From the NCBI RefSeq assembly GCF_035916875.1, contig NZ_JAXUHN010000085.1, forward strand, positions 62,001 to 126,000: a stretch of DNA of 64,000 nt, given 5' to 3'. A model generated the notes under the pieces. The model ran no database searches, had not been told where the DNA came from, and saw only the letters and a program-made list of their open reading frames with translations. The translations under genes and the position numbers were made by a program. Within the stretch, counting starts at the first letter, position 1, and each line of letters begins with the position of its first letter. Below, one piece after another: positions 51,127 to 61,153 of this stretch. Source of the DNA: Methylomicrobium sp035916875 (GTDB lineage Bacteria > Pseudomonadota > Gammaproteobacteria > Methylococcales > Methylomonadaceae).

Positions 51127-52224
51127 ATGTCTACCACTCCATTCCCGATAGAAGAATACGCCCTCCTCGACGACGCCGAATGCGACGCCCGCATCGTTGC
51201 GGCCAAAGCCAAACTCGGCAAGCGCTGCGTGATTCTGGGTCACCATTATCAGCGTGACGAAGTCTTCAAGCATGCCGATTTCACCGGCGACTCATTGAAA
51301 CTGTCCCGCAATGCGGCCGAATCCGACGCCGAATACATCGTGTTTTGCGGTGTGCATTTCATGGCCGAAGTCGCCGACATTCTGTCTCGTCCGGAACAGA
51401 TTTCGATCCTGCCAGATCTTGCCGCCGGCTGTTCGATGGCGGACATGGCCAATCTGATCAAGGTGCAGAAGTGCTGGCAGGAGCTGGCCGAGGTGATCGA
51501 CGTCGAAAACGAAGTCACGCCGGTCACCTACATCAATTCCGCGGCCGACCTGAAGGCGTTTTGCGGCGAGCATGAAGGCATCGTCTGTACTTCATCGAAT
51601 GCGCAGAAAATTCTCGAATGGAGTTTTGCTCGGCGCAGCAAGGTGCTGTTCTTTCCGGACCAGCATCTGGGCCGCAATACCGGCTACCGGATGGGGATCC
51701 CACTTGAGCAGATGGTCGCCTGGGATTTCAACAAGCCGCGCGGCGGACTGACCGAGGAACAGATCAGGAACGCCAAGATCATTCTCTGGAACGGCTATTG
51801 TTCGGTGCATCAGGCCTTCAAGCCGGAGCAGATCGATCAGTTTCTGGAGCGCAATCCGGAAACGAAGGTCATTTCGCATCCCGAGGCCGCATTCGAGGTC
51901 TGCCAGAAATCCGAATACATCGGCTCGACCGAATTTATCCTGAAAACGGTGCGCGAGGCCGAACCGAATACGCGCTGGCTGGTCGCGACTGAACTGAATC
52001 TGGTTAACCGGCTGAATGAGGAATGCAAGGCGCAGGGCAAGCATGTGCATTTCATGTCGCCGATGCTGTGCATGTGCTCGACGATGTTCAGAACCGACCC
52101 GCAGCATCTGGCCTGGGTGATGGAAAATCTGGCCGCGGGCCATGTGATCAACCGGATCACGGTGCCGCCGAAAGAGGCGGCGTTGGCGAAAAAGGCGCTC
52201 GATAACATGCTGGCGGTCGCCTGA
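51127..52224 (+). CDS. nadA: quinolinate synthase A
   Basis: [4Fe-4S] enzyme condensing iminoaspartate with dihydroxyacetone phosphate to quinolinate in NAD synthesis. 365 residues from ATG 51127 (MSTTPFPIEEY). Motifs: VILGHHYQRDEVFKHADFTGDSLKLSRNAAE, YIVFCGVHFMAEVADIL, PDLAAGCSMADM, FFPDQHLGRNTGYRMG and the C-terminal MCMCSTM. Cys ligands of the cluster lie in CGVHF, a mid Cys in LWNGYCSVHQAF, and MLCMCS. Its partner enzyme nadB is at 21955-23607. Confidence 0.96.
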   Translation: MSTTPFPIEEYALLDDAECDARIVAAKAKLGKRCVILGHHYQRDEVFKHADFTGDSLKLSRNAAESDAEYIVFCGVHFMAEVADILSRPEQISILPDLAAGCSMADMANLIKVQKCWQELAEVIDVENEVTPVTYINSAADLKAFCGEHEGIVCTSSNAQKILEWSFARRSKVLFFPDQHLGRNTGYRMGIPLEQMVAWDFNKPRGGLTEEQIRNAKIILWNGYCSVHQAFKPEQIDQFLERNPETKVISHPEAAFEVCQKSEYIGSTEFILKTVREAEPNTRWLVATELNLVNRLNEECKAQGKHVHFMSPMLCMCSTMFRTDPQHLAWVMENLAAGHVINRITVPPKEAALAKKALDNMLAVA

Positions 52225-52287
52225 TTCGTGTTAATGGCCGGAACAAAATCAAAGCCGGTTTTCTAAATCCCATAGGGAGTAAAAAGT

Positions 52288-52827
52288 ATGCGCGCGAATT
52301 CATCTTCACTCAATCGAGGTGTGCTGGCGGCATCTCTTTTGATATTATTCCTGGCGTCCGGCTGCGGAAAAGACGCTCCGAAAAGCGCATTTCCACAGCA
52401 GGCGGTCAAAAAATACGAACAGGCGACCACGCTGGAAGGTCTGGTTTCCGATGACAAGGGGCCGATCAAGGCCGGCACGGTCAAGGTTAGCGACGAAAAA
52501 GGCGCGGTGATTGCCGAAACGGCCTTGCAGGGCAGCGAGCATTATCGCGTGCAGGTGCCTGCCGGGACCGCCCTGCCGATTATCTTGACTTTTTACCCGG
52601 TGACTGGCGGTGCGCAGCTGATCACCGCGGTGATTCATCCGGCGGTGACCCAATACGACATCACGCCGCTGTCGACCGCGATCGCGAAGAAAGCCAAGGC
52701 GCTCGGCGGTTATACGCACGGCAACCTGCTCGTCGCGGCCGAAAGCATGGGCACCGTGCCCGATGACAATAAAACGACTGCAGGCTTTCGCGGCGACCCG
52801 ACCAAGCAGTATGGCGGCTGGCATTGA
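52288..52827 (+). CDS. predicted lipoprotein
   Basis: 179 residues with a clear lipoprotein signal (lipobox LASGC) and a GGGAG site before ATG 52288. The mature region has a beta-sandwich look with a transthyretin-like repeat (EGLVSDDKGPIKAGTVKVSDEKGAVIAETALQG). Function unknown. Confidence 0.75.
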   Translation: MRANSSSLNRGVLAASLLILFLASGCGKDAPKSAFPQQAVKKYEQATTLEGLVSDDKGPIKAGTVKVSDEKGAVIAETALQGSEHYRVQVPAGTALPIILTFYPVTGGAQLITAVIHPAVTQYDITPLSTAIAKKAKALGGYTHGNLLVAAESMGTVPDDNKTTAGFRGDPTKQYGGWH

Positions 52828-53159
52828 TAGTAACTCAAAAAGTAAGCCTTATGCGATGCATCAAGTTATTCGCTAACAAAGAGACATAGATTCAACTGTC
52901 AAAAAAATCTATCAGCCGCCCCGTATGGTTTGCTCGGCATGTTCCTAGGCTTTGCGACGGGTGCGCAGGATGATTTCACCTTGATGCCTGTCCCAGCCTT
53001 TGGTGGCATCGGCTAGGGGTGAGTGAATCATTCTGCGTGGATGGCGGAACCGCCTATGAATCATCGTTTTGATGCAAGTCCGTACCGACCGCGAATCGTT
53101 TCGCCTCCATGAATCGTATCAATATACCGCCTTTAAAATATCCCAACCTTCGCTATTAG
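52828..53159. other. intergenic gap before the metal-efflux regulator
   Basis: About 330 bases without a supportable gene. A short minus-strand frame near 53065-52945 looks faintly protein-like but has no family match. The last about 60 bases should carry the promoter of the two-component system, but I cannot identify a reliable operator. Confidence 0.35.
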
Positions 53160-53834
53160 ATGAGAGCTTTGCTTGTCGAGGATGATCAAATATTAGCCGA
53201 TGGCTTGTCTGGCAGCCTCGGCGATTGGGGGTTTTCCGTAACCCTGGCGATGACGGGACGCTATGCGAATGCGGCCCTACACACCCAGGCGTATGATTTG
53301 GTCATCCTCGACCTCGGCTTGCCGGACTGCGACGGCAAGGATATTTTGAAGCAGTTGAGAGCGCGTAAATCCACCGTCCCCGTGCTGATTCTGACCGCAA
53401 GAGGCGGGCTCAACGATCGCGTCAGCGGTCTTGAATCGGGTGCCGACGACTATCTGGCCAAGCCTTTTGAGTTAAGGGAATTGGAAGCTCGGGTGCGAGC
53501 ATTGATTAGACGAAGCTACGGCGGGTTTAATTATGAGATAGTCGTCGGACGACTGGTTCTGGATACCCTGGGTCAACAGTTGAAAGTGGACGATAAGCCG
53601 ATATTCATGCCGGCAAGGGAGTATGGCGTCCTGCAAGCATTGATATTGCAAGTCGGTCGCGTGGTCAGTAAAGATATGATCGTCCAGAGATTGACGGTCG
53701 GAGGCGACGAGTTGGCGGACAATGCCATTGAAGTCTATATTCATCGTCTGCGCAGGCGTCTTGAGCCATTCGGCGTCAGAATCAGAACCGTCCGCGGACT
53801 GGGTTATCTGTTGGAATTAGGCGATGGCGGCTAA
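53160..53834 (+). CDS. OmpR-family response regulator (metal-efflux type)
   Basis: 224 residues. Receiver domain with phospho-acceptor Asp51 (LVILDLGLPDCDGKDIL) and a C-terminal winged helix (VYIHRLRRRLEPFGVRIRTVRGLGYLL). It overlaps the sensor kinase gene by 11 bases. Its position before an RND heavy-metal pump suggests control of that pump by metal stress, like CzcR or CusR, but metal identity cannot be read here. Confidence 0.9.
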   Translation: MRALLVEDDQILADGLSGSLGDWGFSVTLAMTGRYANAALHTQAYDLVILDLGLPDCDGKDILKQLRARKSTVPVLILTARGGLNDRVSGLESGADDYLAKPFELRELEARVRALIRRSYGGFNYEIVVGRLVLDTLGQQLKVDDKPIFMPAREYGVLQALILQVGRVVSKDMIVQRLTVGGDELADNAIEVYIHRLRRRLEPFGVRIRTVRGLGYLLELGDGG

Positions 53835-55230
53835 ACCCAAGAGCCTCAGAATCCAGTTGCTTGCGCGCCTGACGCTTCCTCTCTTAGTCCTGGTTCTATT
53901 GGATGCCGCGGTGTCCTATTATGTGGCTCTCCATTACGCCAATACTGCTTATGATTACTGGTTGCTGGATTCGGCAAGTTCGCTGGTCCAGCAAGTGAAG
54001 GGGCGGCAAGATAAAGTGACCTTCGAATTGCCGCCCATCGCCTTGCAAGTCTTCCGCTGGGACGAAATTGACGAAACTTTTTTTAAAGTGGAATCGTTTA
54101 AGTCGGGTTTCATGGCCGGCGACAAGGCGCTCCCCAGCCCTCCACAGCCGATGTCATATCAACAAAAGCCTTATTTTACCGACGCCGAGATTCAAGGCAA
54201 AAAAGTCAGAATCGTCTCGCTGGTGACGATTCCGCCCAACAGTACGGAAGCCGTTCGGATTTCCGTCGCGGAAACCCTGAATAAGCGTCGCAGCATGATG
54301 GTCGAAATTTTAATGGCGGTCGTCGTGCCCCAATTCTTGCTTGTTATCATCACCGGCCTTCATATCTGGACCGGCGTCAAACGCGGTCTCAAGCCTCTGA
54401 GGGAGCTTGCCGGCGCCATTTCTCAAAGGTCCGCCAGGGATCTCTACCCTATACCCGATAACGACGTGCCGTTGGAGGTGCATTCGCTGACGCACACCAT
54501 TAACGCCTTGCTGCAAAGTTTGGGAGCGGCGATGATGAGCCAGCGCCGCTTCATTGAAAACGCCGCGCATCAATTACGAACCCCTTTGGCGGGGCTTAAA
54601 ATACAGGCGGAGCGTGCGCTTCAGGCTGACAATCTTGAAGCGATGAAGCTGACAATGGGGCAGATCAAAAATGCGGTCGACCGTGTGGCGCATTTGAGCA
54701 CGCAGTTGCTCACGCTCGCGCGATCGGAATCCATGGCGAGCCACATGGCCGAGTTTGAAAGGGTTGATTTAAAAGGGGTGGTGTACGAATGTTGCATGGA
54801 GTGGGTTCCAAAGGCGTTGGAAAGAAACATTGAATTGGGCTTTGAGGCGCAGGGAGCGCCGCACGATGTGATGGCGGATGCTACCCTGCTGCGCGAGTCT
54901 ATCAACAATTTACTGGATAATGCGATACGTTACAGCAATGCGGGCGGTCAGATCAACGTACTGGTCCGGTCATCTCCCCGCGTGCTGTTGAGCGTCGAAG
55001 ACAACGGCCCCGGCATTCAAGCCAGCGAAACCGACAAGGTTTTCGAGCGCTTTTACCGGATTCCCGGTAGCCCGGGAGACGGTTGCGGGCTGGGGCTCGC
55101 GATCGTGAAAGAAATCGCGGAATTACATAACGCTCAGGTCGAAATGGGGTGTGGTCCTCAAGGAACAGGGACGCGTGTCACGGTTGTGTTTCCGGTCGCC
55201 TCCGATGACGTGAGAAGGCTTAAGCGATGA
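53824..55230 (+). CDS. sensor histidine kinase (QseC/CzcS-like)
   Basis: 468 residues. Two transmembrane helices (about 15-37 and 162-184) bound a periplasmic sensor region. Then the H-box with His249 (RRFIENAAHQLRTPLAGL), and ATP-binding motifs NLLDNAIRYS, EDNGPGI, and GDGCGLGLAIV. The pair is transcribed just before the adaptor, pump and outer-membrane genes, fitting the role of a metal sensor. Confidence 0.9.
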   Translation: MAAKPKSLRIQLLARLTLPLLVLVLLDAAVSYYVALHYANTAYDYWLLDSASSLVQQVKGRQDKVTFELPPIALQVFRWDEIDETFFKVESFKSGFMAGDKALPSPPQPMSYQQKPYFTDAEIQGKKVRIVSLVTIPPNSTEAVRISVAETLNKRRSMMVEILMAVVVPQFLLVIITGLHIWTGVKRGLKPLRELAGAISQRSARDLYPIPDNDVPLEVHSLTHTINALLQSLGAAMMSQRRFIENAAHQLRTPLAGLKIQAERALQADNLEAMKLTMGQIKNAVDRVAHLSTQLLTLARSESMASHMAEFERVDLKGVVYECCMEWVPKALERNIELGFEAQGAPHDVMADATLLRESINNLLDNAIRYSNAGGQINVLVRSSPRVLLSVEDNGPGIQASETDKVFERFYRIPGSPGDGCGLGLAIVKEIAELHNAQVEMGCGPQGTGTRVTVVFPVASDDVRRLKR

Positions 55231-55319
55231 TCTGACAGGTTTATGTAAGGTTCAATTGATAGCATATTAACGCTATCTTAAAACCACTCCAGCCCATGGC
55301 ATTACCAAATTGAACCTTC

Positions 55320-56435
55320 ATGCGAATTGTCTTATTGATTGCCCCTCTTGTTTTGCTGCCCGTTATCGGCTGCGAACGGCACAACGAATCGGCTTCTCCT
55401 CCAGGCGCGCAGAAAGCGCCGCCATCAGCCTCTGACAAGCGCACCGTCTCACTGCGTCCCGAATCGCTTCCTTATATCGTGGTGCGTGAAGTGCAACCGG
55501 AAGTCATTGCCGGTGCGATCACGGCGCCGGCGCGGGTGGATTTCCGCGCACAAGCGATTTCCACGGCAGGTACGGTCGTGGCCGGGCGCGTGAGTAAGGT
55601 TTATGTTCAAGCCGGCGACAGAATCAAGGCCGGAGCCCCGTTGGCGACATTGGTCAGCAGCGAAGCAGCGCAGATGCGCGCCGATTATACCCGCGCGGAA
55701 GCGGAACTGGCGCGCGCCGACGATCATTTGAGAAGGCAACTAGAAATGCAGCGTACCGGGGTTGGCTTGGAAATTGAACGGGTGGAAGCGGAAACCCAGC
55801 TTAAACAAGCGGACACCGAATTGGAGCGCAGCCGCGATTTTTTGCGCCTGCTCGGCGAAGGTAGCGCCGGCGAGGTGGTCGTGCGTGCGCCGATAGACAG
55901 TACGGTGCTGAAGGCGCATGTTTCGACCGGCGCCGCGGTGGGGCCGGGCTCGCCGTTGTTCGATTTGGGCGAACCTTCAGCGGCCTGGATTATTGCCGAC
56001 GTCTTCGAAAAAGATCTACTGTTAGTCGAAAAAGGCGCCAAGGCCGTGATCGAGCTGGCGTCGTTCCCCGATCCCATTCGTGGGCATGTGGTGGGTGAAA
56101 GCGCCGCCATTCAGACCGAGTTGCGCCGGGCTTCGGTGTTCATCGAGGCGGACAACCCCAAAATACCTTTACGGCCGGGAATGTATGCGCGTGTCACCAT
56201 CGAAGCCTCCGCGCCTAGCCGTATCATGCTGCCTACGGCGGCTGTTTTGATTAAGGACGGCCGGGAAACCGTAGTTTATGTCGAAACCGCGCCCGGACGT
56301 TTCGAGGCTCGTCCGGTTCAGGTCGGGCAGGCGCGCGAAGGCCTGACGCCGGTGCTGAAAGGCCTGTCCGGCGGCGAACGGGTGGTGGTCGGCGGCGCGT
56401 TGCTGATCGACGGCGAAGCCGCGATGCTTTTGTAG
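55320..56435 (+). CDS. RND efflux periplasmic adaptor (CzcB-like), predicted lipoprotein
   Basis: 371 residues. A lipoprotein signal (VIGC near residue 18) replaces the usual membrane anchor. The membrane-fusion fold follows: a lipoyl half (VAGRVSKVYVQAGDRIKAGAPLATLVS), a helical hairpin (RADYTRAEAELARADDHLRRQLEM...VEAETQLKQADTELERS), and a beta-barrel domain (ASFPDPIRGHVVGESAAIQTELRRASVFIEADNP). It bridges the CzcA-like pump and the TolC-like channel encoded next. Confidence 0.9.
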   Translation: MRIVLLIAPLVLLPVIGCERHNESASPPGAQKAPPSASDKRTVSLRPESLPYIVVREVQPEVIAGAITAPARVDFRAQAISTAGTVVAGRVSKVYVQAGDRIKAGAPLATLVSSEAAQMRADYTRAEAELARADDHLRRQLEMQRTGVGLEIERVEAETQLKQADTELERSRDFLRLLGEGSAGEVVVRAPIDSTVLKAHVSTGAAVGPGSPLFDLGEPSAAWIIADVFEKDLLLVEKGAKAVIELASFPDPIRGHVVGESAAIQTELRRASVFIEADNPKIPLRPGMYARVTIEASAPSRIMLPTAAVLIKDGRETVVYVETAPGRFEARPVQVGQAREGLTPVLKGLSGGERVVVGGALLIDGEAAMLL

Positions 56436-56445
56436 GGGGCTGATC

Positions 56446-59400
56446 GTGCTCAGATTATTGATCGACACCTGTGTGCATCGTCGTGTTGCCGCGATCGTGA
56501 TCACCGCCATCGTCGCGCTGTTCGGCGTTCATGCCTATCTGGAAACGCCGATCGAAGCTTACCCGGATGTGACCAATACACAGGTCACCGTGATCAGCCT
56601 GATGCCGGGTTATGCTCCCGAAGAGGTGGAGAGGCAAGTGACCGTGCCGCTGGAGCGGGCGCTCAATGGCTCGCCGGGCATGTTGCAGATGCGCAGCCAG
56701 AGTCTGTTCGGTTTGTCATTGATCACGATCACCTTCGAGGACGACGTCGACAGTTTCCATTCGCGCACGCTGATTACGGAGCGAATGACCGGCGCCGAAT
56801 TGCCCGAATCGGTAAGGCCGGTATTGGCGCCCGATTACACGCCGTTGGGCGAAATCTACAAATTTGTGGTGACCAGCGACCGCCATTCGCTTTATGAACT
56901 GCGCTCGGAAATGGAATGGAACGTTTCGCGGGTGCTGCGTCAGGTGCAGGGTGTGGCCGATGTATTGACCTTTGGCGGTTATTATAAGGAGATCTATGTC
57001 GAGATCGATCCGGTTCGGCTGGAATCCTTCGGGCTGACGCTGGATGAAGTCAATCGCGCGATCGCCAGTGCGAATCGGAACGTGGGTGCGGGTTTTCTGC
57101 GCCACGGCGATCAACAAATGGTCATTCGCAGCGTCGGTTACCTCAACTCGCCGGAAGATGTGAAAAAGATCGTCTTGAAGAGCGAAGGTGGTACGCCATT
57201 GACGATAGGCGATGTGGCCCGTTTGGTGCAGGCTTATACCCCGCGCCAAGGCGCGGTAGGGCTCGATGTTCAGAAAGAAGCGGTGGAAGGCATCGTTTTG
57301 CTGCGCCGCGGGCAAAATCCTTCGCGCGTGCTGGAAGGCGTGCATGAAAAAATCGAGGAACTGAATACTCGCATCCTGCCGGCTGGGATGAAACTGGTGC
57401 CGTTTCTGGATCGCACCGAGCTGGTCAATAATACGCTGCATACCGTTTACGACAACCTGTTGCATGGATTTTTGCTGGTGGTCGGCGTCGTGTGGCTTTT
57501 CCTGCGCAGCATCCGCGGCTCGTTGATCGTCGCCTGCGTGATACCGCTATCGTTATTGGTTGCCTTCATCGGTCTTTACCGGTTGGAGATGCCTGCCAAT
57601 TTGATTTCGATGGGGGCTATCGACTTCGGCATCATTCTTGACGGCGCCGTGGTATTGGTCGAGAGCGTGATTCATCAGGCCAGCCACCGTCATCCCAAAA
57701 ATCATCGCGAAATGGTGCAGTTGATTGTCGACGCCGCCTTTAGCGTGGCCAAGCCGACCTTTTTCGCGATGCTGATCATCATTGCGGCTTTGCTGCCGGT
57801 TTTTACCTTGGAGCGGGTCGAAGGGCGCATATTTCGGCCTTTGGCGCTAACCTACAGTTTTGCGTTGGGTGGTGGCTTGATCTTTGCGATGACTTTGGTC
57901 CCGGCGCTCTGTGCGGCGTTGATTCAACCTCGGCATGCGATGATCGAGGAGCCGGGTTTTCTTATACGGTTGCGGAGCGCGTACAGTCGTGCGCTGGCGT
58001 GGTCTCTCGATCGGCGTCCGGTGATTCTGGGTGCTGCTGCAGTGTTATTGTTGGCTGGAACGCTGGCGGCCGGCAAACTTGGCAGTGAATTTTTGCCGGA
58101 GTTGGACGAAGGCGACGTGCATGTGTTCGTGGAAATGCCGGCCAGCATCTCGCTTGCCAAAGGCCAGGGCATTTTGCTCGATATGCGTGAACGCCTGCTC
58201 CGCTTTCCCGAGGTTAAAAGCATCCTCAGTCAACAAGGGCGTTCCGAGGACGGCACCGACAACGAAGGCGTCAATATGAGTGAAACCTTTGTGCATCTGA
58301 AGCCGCACGATCAATGGCGGGAAGGTTTACACAAGGAGCAGTTGGTCAATGCGATGCGCGAGTCCCTGGTCGCTATACCCGGTGTGCGCTTCAATTTCTC
58401 TCAGCCGATCAAGGATAACGTCGAGGAAGCCGTCAGCGGCGTGCGCGGCAAAGTGGTCTTGAAAATATACGGCGCCGATCTGGAGAAAATGCGCGCGACG
58501 CTTGAACAGGCCAAAAACCTGCTGAAGGCGATTCCCGGCGTCATCGACCTGGACTTATATCGGGAATCCATTGTGCCGCAACTGCAAATCAATCTGGACC
58601 GTTCCGCGCTGGCGCGTGAAGGCATTACGATCGATGCGGCGCAGGACACGATCGAAACAGGATTGGCCGGCAAGGTTGTCACCGAACTTTGGCAGAATGA
58701 GCGGCCGGTGCCGGTGCGGGCTATCCTGCCGAGCAGCGAGCGCAGCGACAAAGAGCAAATCGGCAATCTGAAGTTGCCGACCCCTTCGGGGGCGCGAATT
58801 CCACTGAGTGAAGTCGCCGCGATGCCCATTGAGCGCGGCAGAACCTCGATCGAGCGCGAAGCCAACCGCCGGTTTTTGGCGTTAAAGTTCAATGTCGAAG
58901 GCCGAGATCTGGGGTCGGTCGTACACGATGCGATGGTTGCCGTTGACGGTAAAGTGACGCTCCAGGAAGGGAGTTTTCTGGTCTGGGGCGGCGAATTCGA
59001 AAACCAGCAAAGAGCCATGGGTCGGCTGGCGGTCGTAGTGCCGATTGCGGTGTTGATTGTGCTCGGTTTGCTATACGGTGCCCTGCAGTCGGCTCGTAGC
59101 GCGATTGCGATTCTGCTGTGTACGCCGTTCGCGATGACCGGCGGTGTATTTCTGCTGCTTGCGGCCGGTATTCCGCTGTCTGTCAGTGCGGCGATCGGTT
59201 TTATCGCTCTGCTGGGTCAGGTGTCATTAATGGGGCTTTTGGTGCTGAGCGCGACTGAGGAGCTCCGCCGCGAAGGCCAATCTTTGGTCGATGCGATTAT
59301 CAATGGCGCTGCGGACCGGCTGCGGCCGGTGCTGATGGCTTCGATGCTGGCCTTACTGGGGTTGTTGCCAATGGCGGTTTCGACCGGCATCGGCAGCGAA

Positions 59401-59553
59401 ACCCAGCAACCCTTTGCCGTGGTCATCGTCGGCGGCATGTTCACTACCTTCTTTGTTGCGATGCTGGTATTGCCGGTCATCTATGCTTACATTACTCCGA
59501 AACGTCTGATCAGTCCGGAAGAAGCTGACGACATGCCGGAGGAGTCTACATGA
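56446..59553 (+). CDS. heavy-metal RND pump (CzcA/CusA family)
   Basis: 1035 residues with twelve transmembrane helices in two repeats. The charged helix-4 motif reads IDFGIILDGAVVLVESV: Asp, Asp and Glu at the spacing of HME-RND pumps for Zn/Co/Cd-type divalent metals rather than the Cu/Ag form. N-terminal RLLIDTCVHRRVAAIVITAIVALFG and PEEVERQVTVPLERALNGSPGM are also family-like. The GTG start at 56446 has GGGGG just upstream. It works with the adaptor upstream and the outer-membrane protein downstream. Exact metal is not certain. Confidence 0.93.
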   Translation: MLRLLIDTCVHRRVAAIVITAIVALFGVHAYLETPIEAYPDVTNTQVTVISLMPGYAPEEVERQVTVPLERALNGSPGMLQMRSQSLFGLSLITITFEDDVDSFHSRTLITERMTGAELPESVRPVLAPDYTPLGEIYKFVVTSDRHSLYELRSEMEWNVSRVLRQVQGVADVLTFGGYYKEIYVEIDPVRLESFGLTLDEVNRAIASANRNVGAGFLRHGDQQMVIRSVGYLNSPEDVKKIVLKSEGGTPLTIGDVARLVQAYTPRQGAVGLDVQKEAVEGIVLLRRGQNPSRVLEGVHEKIEELNTRILPAGMKLVPFLDRTELVNNTLHTVYDNLLHGFLLVVGVVWLFLRSIRGSLIVACVIPLSLLVAFIGLYRLEMPANLISMGAIDFGIILDGAVVLVESVIHQASHRHPKNHREMVQLIVDAAFSVAKPTFFAMLIIIAALLPVFTLERVEGRIFRPLALTYSFALGGGLIFAMTLVPALCAALIQPRHAMIEEPGFLIRLRSAYSRALAWSLDRRPVILGAAAVLLLAGTLAAGKLGSEFLPELDEGDVHVFVEMPASISLAKGQGILLDMRERLLRFPEVKSILSQQGRSEDGTDNEGVNMSETFVHLKPHDQWREGLHKEQLVNAMRESLVAIPGVRFNFSQPIKDNVEEAVSGVRGKVVLKIYGADLEKMRATLEQAKNLLKAIPGVIDLDLYRESIVPQLQINLDRSALAREGITIDAAQDTIETGLAGKVVTELWQNERPVPVRAILPSSERSDKEQIGNLKLPTPSGARIPLSEVAAMPIERGRTSIEREANRRFLALKFNVEGRDLGSVVHDAMVAVDGKVTLQEGSFLVWGGEFENQQRAMGRLAVVVPIAVLIVLGLLYGALQSARSAIAILLCTPFAMTGGVFLLLAAGIPLSVSAAIGFIALLGQVSLMGLLVLSATEELRREGQSLVDAIINGAADRLRPVLMASMLALLGLLPMAVSTGIGSETQQPFAVVIVGGMFTTFFVAMLVLPVIYAYITPKRLISPEEADDMPEEST

Positions 59554-60863
59554 AACGATTTGCTTGGAAAATTCATTTTAACTTGAGCTCAATAGGCCTT
59601 GCCCTCATGTTCGGCACGATGGCATCTTGCCGGGTCATGGCCGGCGATGCCCAGTCCCTGCCCGAAACGGTGACCATGCAGCAATTGCTGGACATTACGC
59701 GCGCGAAAAGCCCGCGCTATGCGGCATTACAGCAGCGTATCGAAGCGGCTGATGCCGGAGTCGTCGCGGCCGGCGTATTGCCCAATCCCAGGTTAAGCTA
59801 TGGCCGCTTTGATCTCGTGAGTCGTCGTAACACGATGTACGACGGCAACGTTCAGCAGCAGGTGATAGTGGAGGTGCCGGTGCTGATTGCCGGCCAGCGT
59901 GGTAAGCGCATTGAAGCGGCGGAAAAAAAAGCGGATGCGACGGCGGCTGAAATCGCAGCCGATTCCGTCGGCTTGATTTATGAAGAATGGCTGTTGTTTG
60001 TCAAGCAACTGGCCGATAGACAACGTATTGCTGTGCTCGATGAGACAGCGCAGTATATAGAACATCTCTCCGGGATCGTTTCCGGGCGTCTGCAAGCGGG
60101 AAGTGCCAGCCAGTACGATTTGCTTCGCATCGAAATCGAGGCAAAAAGTGTAGAGACCCGGCGTGAGACGTTTCGCAATAATTTGTCGGCGACGGCATCC
60201 GATTTGGGCGTATTACTGGGTCTGTCGGGTTGGAAGCCGCAAGCACAGGGCGACTTGATCAGTCTGAATGTGCCGACCGATCTCGACAAGCTTTGGGCGG
60301 ATGCCGAAAAGATACATCCCGATATTGAGGCCACTCGGCGGGGGGAGATTGCCGCGAATGCCGATTTGGCGCGCGCCAAGCGCGAACGCTGGCCGACGCC
60401 ATCCGTCCAGGTGGGAACGGTATTTACCGATGCGCCTTACGGGAATACCAGTTTTGCCGGAGTTGCAGTCGACCTGCCCATTTTTGATCGCGGGCAAGGA
60501 ACCATCGCGCGCGCCAATGCGGAGAAGCATGCGGCGATCCTTCAATATAACCTGGCGGTCGCACGCACGCACGGAGAACTCGAGCGAGCCGTGGAGTTGC
60601 TGATCCGCAGACGAGAAACCCGGTCAAATTTTGAGCGGAATGTGATTGCAAAACTGCCGGATCTCAAGAATATGGGGGAAGCCAGCTATCGTTTGGGCAA
60701 AGGCAGTCTATTGGAACTTCTCGATGCGTCGCGTTCGCGCACTGAAACCTTATTGACCAAGTTTGACTTGATGCAGTCGGAGATTGAAGCCGAACTTGAT
60801 GTATTGCGGACTTCCGGCTTATTGACTCACATGTTCGAAAATCAGCTTACCAAATTGAATTGA
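59550..60863 (+). CDS. outer-membrane efflux protein (TolC/CzcC family)
   Basis: 437 residues. A signal peptide runs to about residue 33 (GTMASCRVMAGDA). Two outer-membrane-efflux domains with the long coiled-coil repeats follow (ITRAKSPRYAALQQRIEAADAG; LARAKRERWPTPSVQVG). It overlaps the pump gene by four bases and completes the CzcCBA-like set. Confidence 0.9.
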   Translation: MKRFAWKIHFNLSSIGLALMFGTMASCRVMAGDAQSLPETVTMQQLLDITRAKSPRYAALQQRIEAADAGVVAAGVLPNPRLSYGRFDLVSRRNTMYDGNVQQQVIVEVPVLIAGQRGKRIEAAEKKADATAAEIAADSVGLIYEEWLLFVKQLADRQRIAVLDETAQYIEHLSGIVSGRLQAGSASQYDLLRIEIEAKSVETRRETFRNNLSATASDLGVLLGLSGWKPQAQGDLISLNVPTDLDKLWADAEKIHPDIEATRRGEIAANADLARAKRERWPTPSVQVGTVFTDAPYGNTSFAGVAVDLPIFDRGQGTIARANAEKHAAILQYNLAVARTHGELERAVELLIRRRETRSNFERNVIAKLPDLKNMGEASYRLGKGSLLELLDASRSRTETLLTKFDLMQSEIEAELDVLRTSGLLTHMFENQLTKLN

Positions 60864-60882
60864 CAAAATACAATGAATCGAT

Positions 60883-60897
60883 CCGTGCATTGCACGG
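60883..60897 (+). terminator. short hairpin after the efflux operon
   Basis: CCGTGC (60883-60888) and GCACGG (60892-60897) form a 6-bp stem with a 3-base loop, 20 bases past the last efflux gene. An AAAATT run follows rather than a T-tract. It could end the efflux transcript before the ATP synthase operon; the evidence is only the stem. Confidence 0.35.
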
Positions 60898-61153
60898 AAA
60901 ATTGCAGTATGGATATGATGGCGGCTTGCTGATTTCTTGCGCGCTCCAGTAAAAATTCATCTTACGGTAACAGCAATGCAGCTTTGCATGGAGCTTCCGG
61001 TCCTTACCGTAGGCAACATTTAAGGCTGTGTTGCGGGCTGATTTTCCTGCATGGTGAGAGGATAAGCAGCTATCGCGAGCGCGCGCGTATTCTGCCTTGA
61101 TTTAAAATGCCTCGGCCGTTATAATCTCCCAGCTAAATCGATTGGAGCACTGA

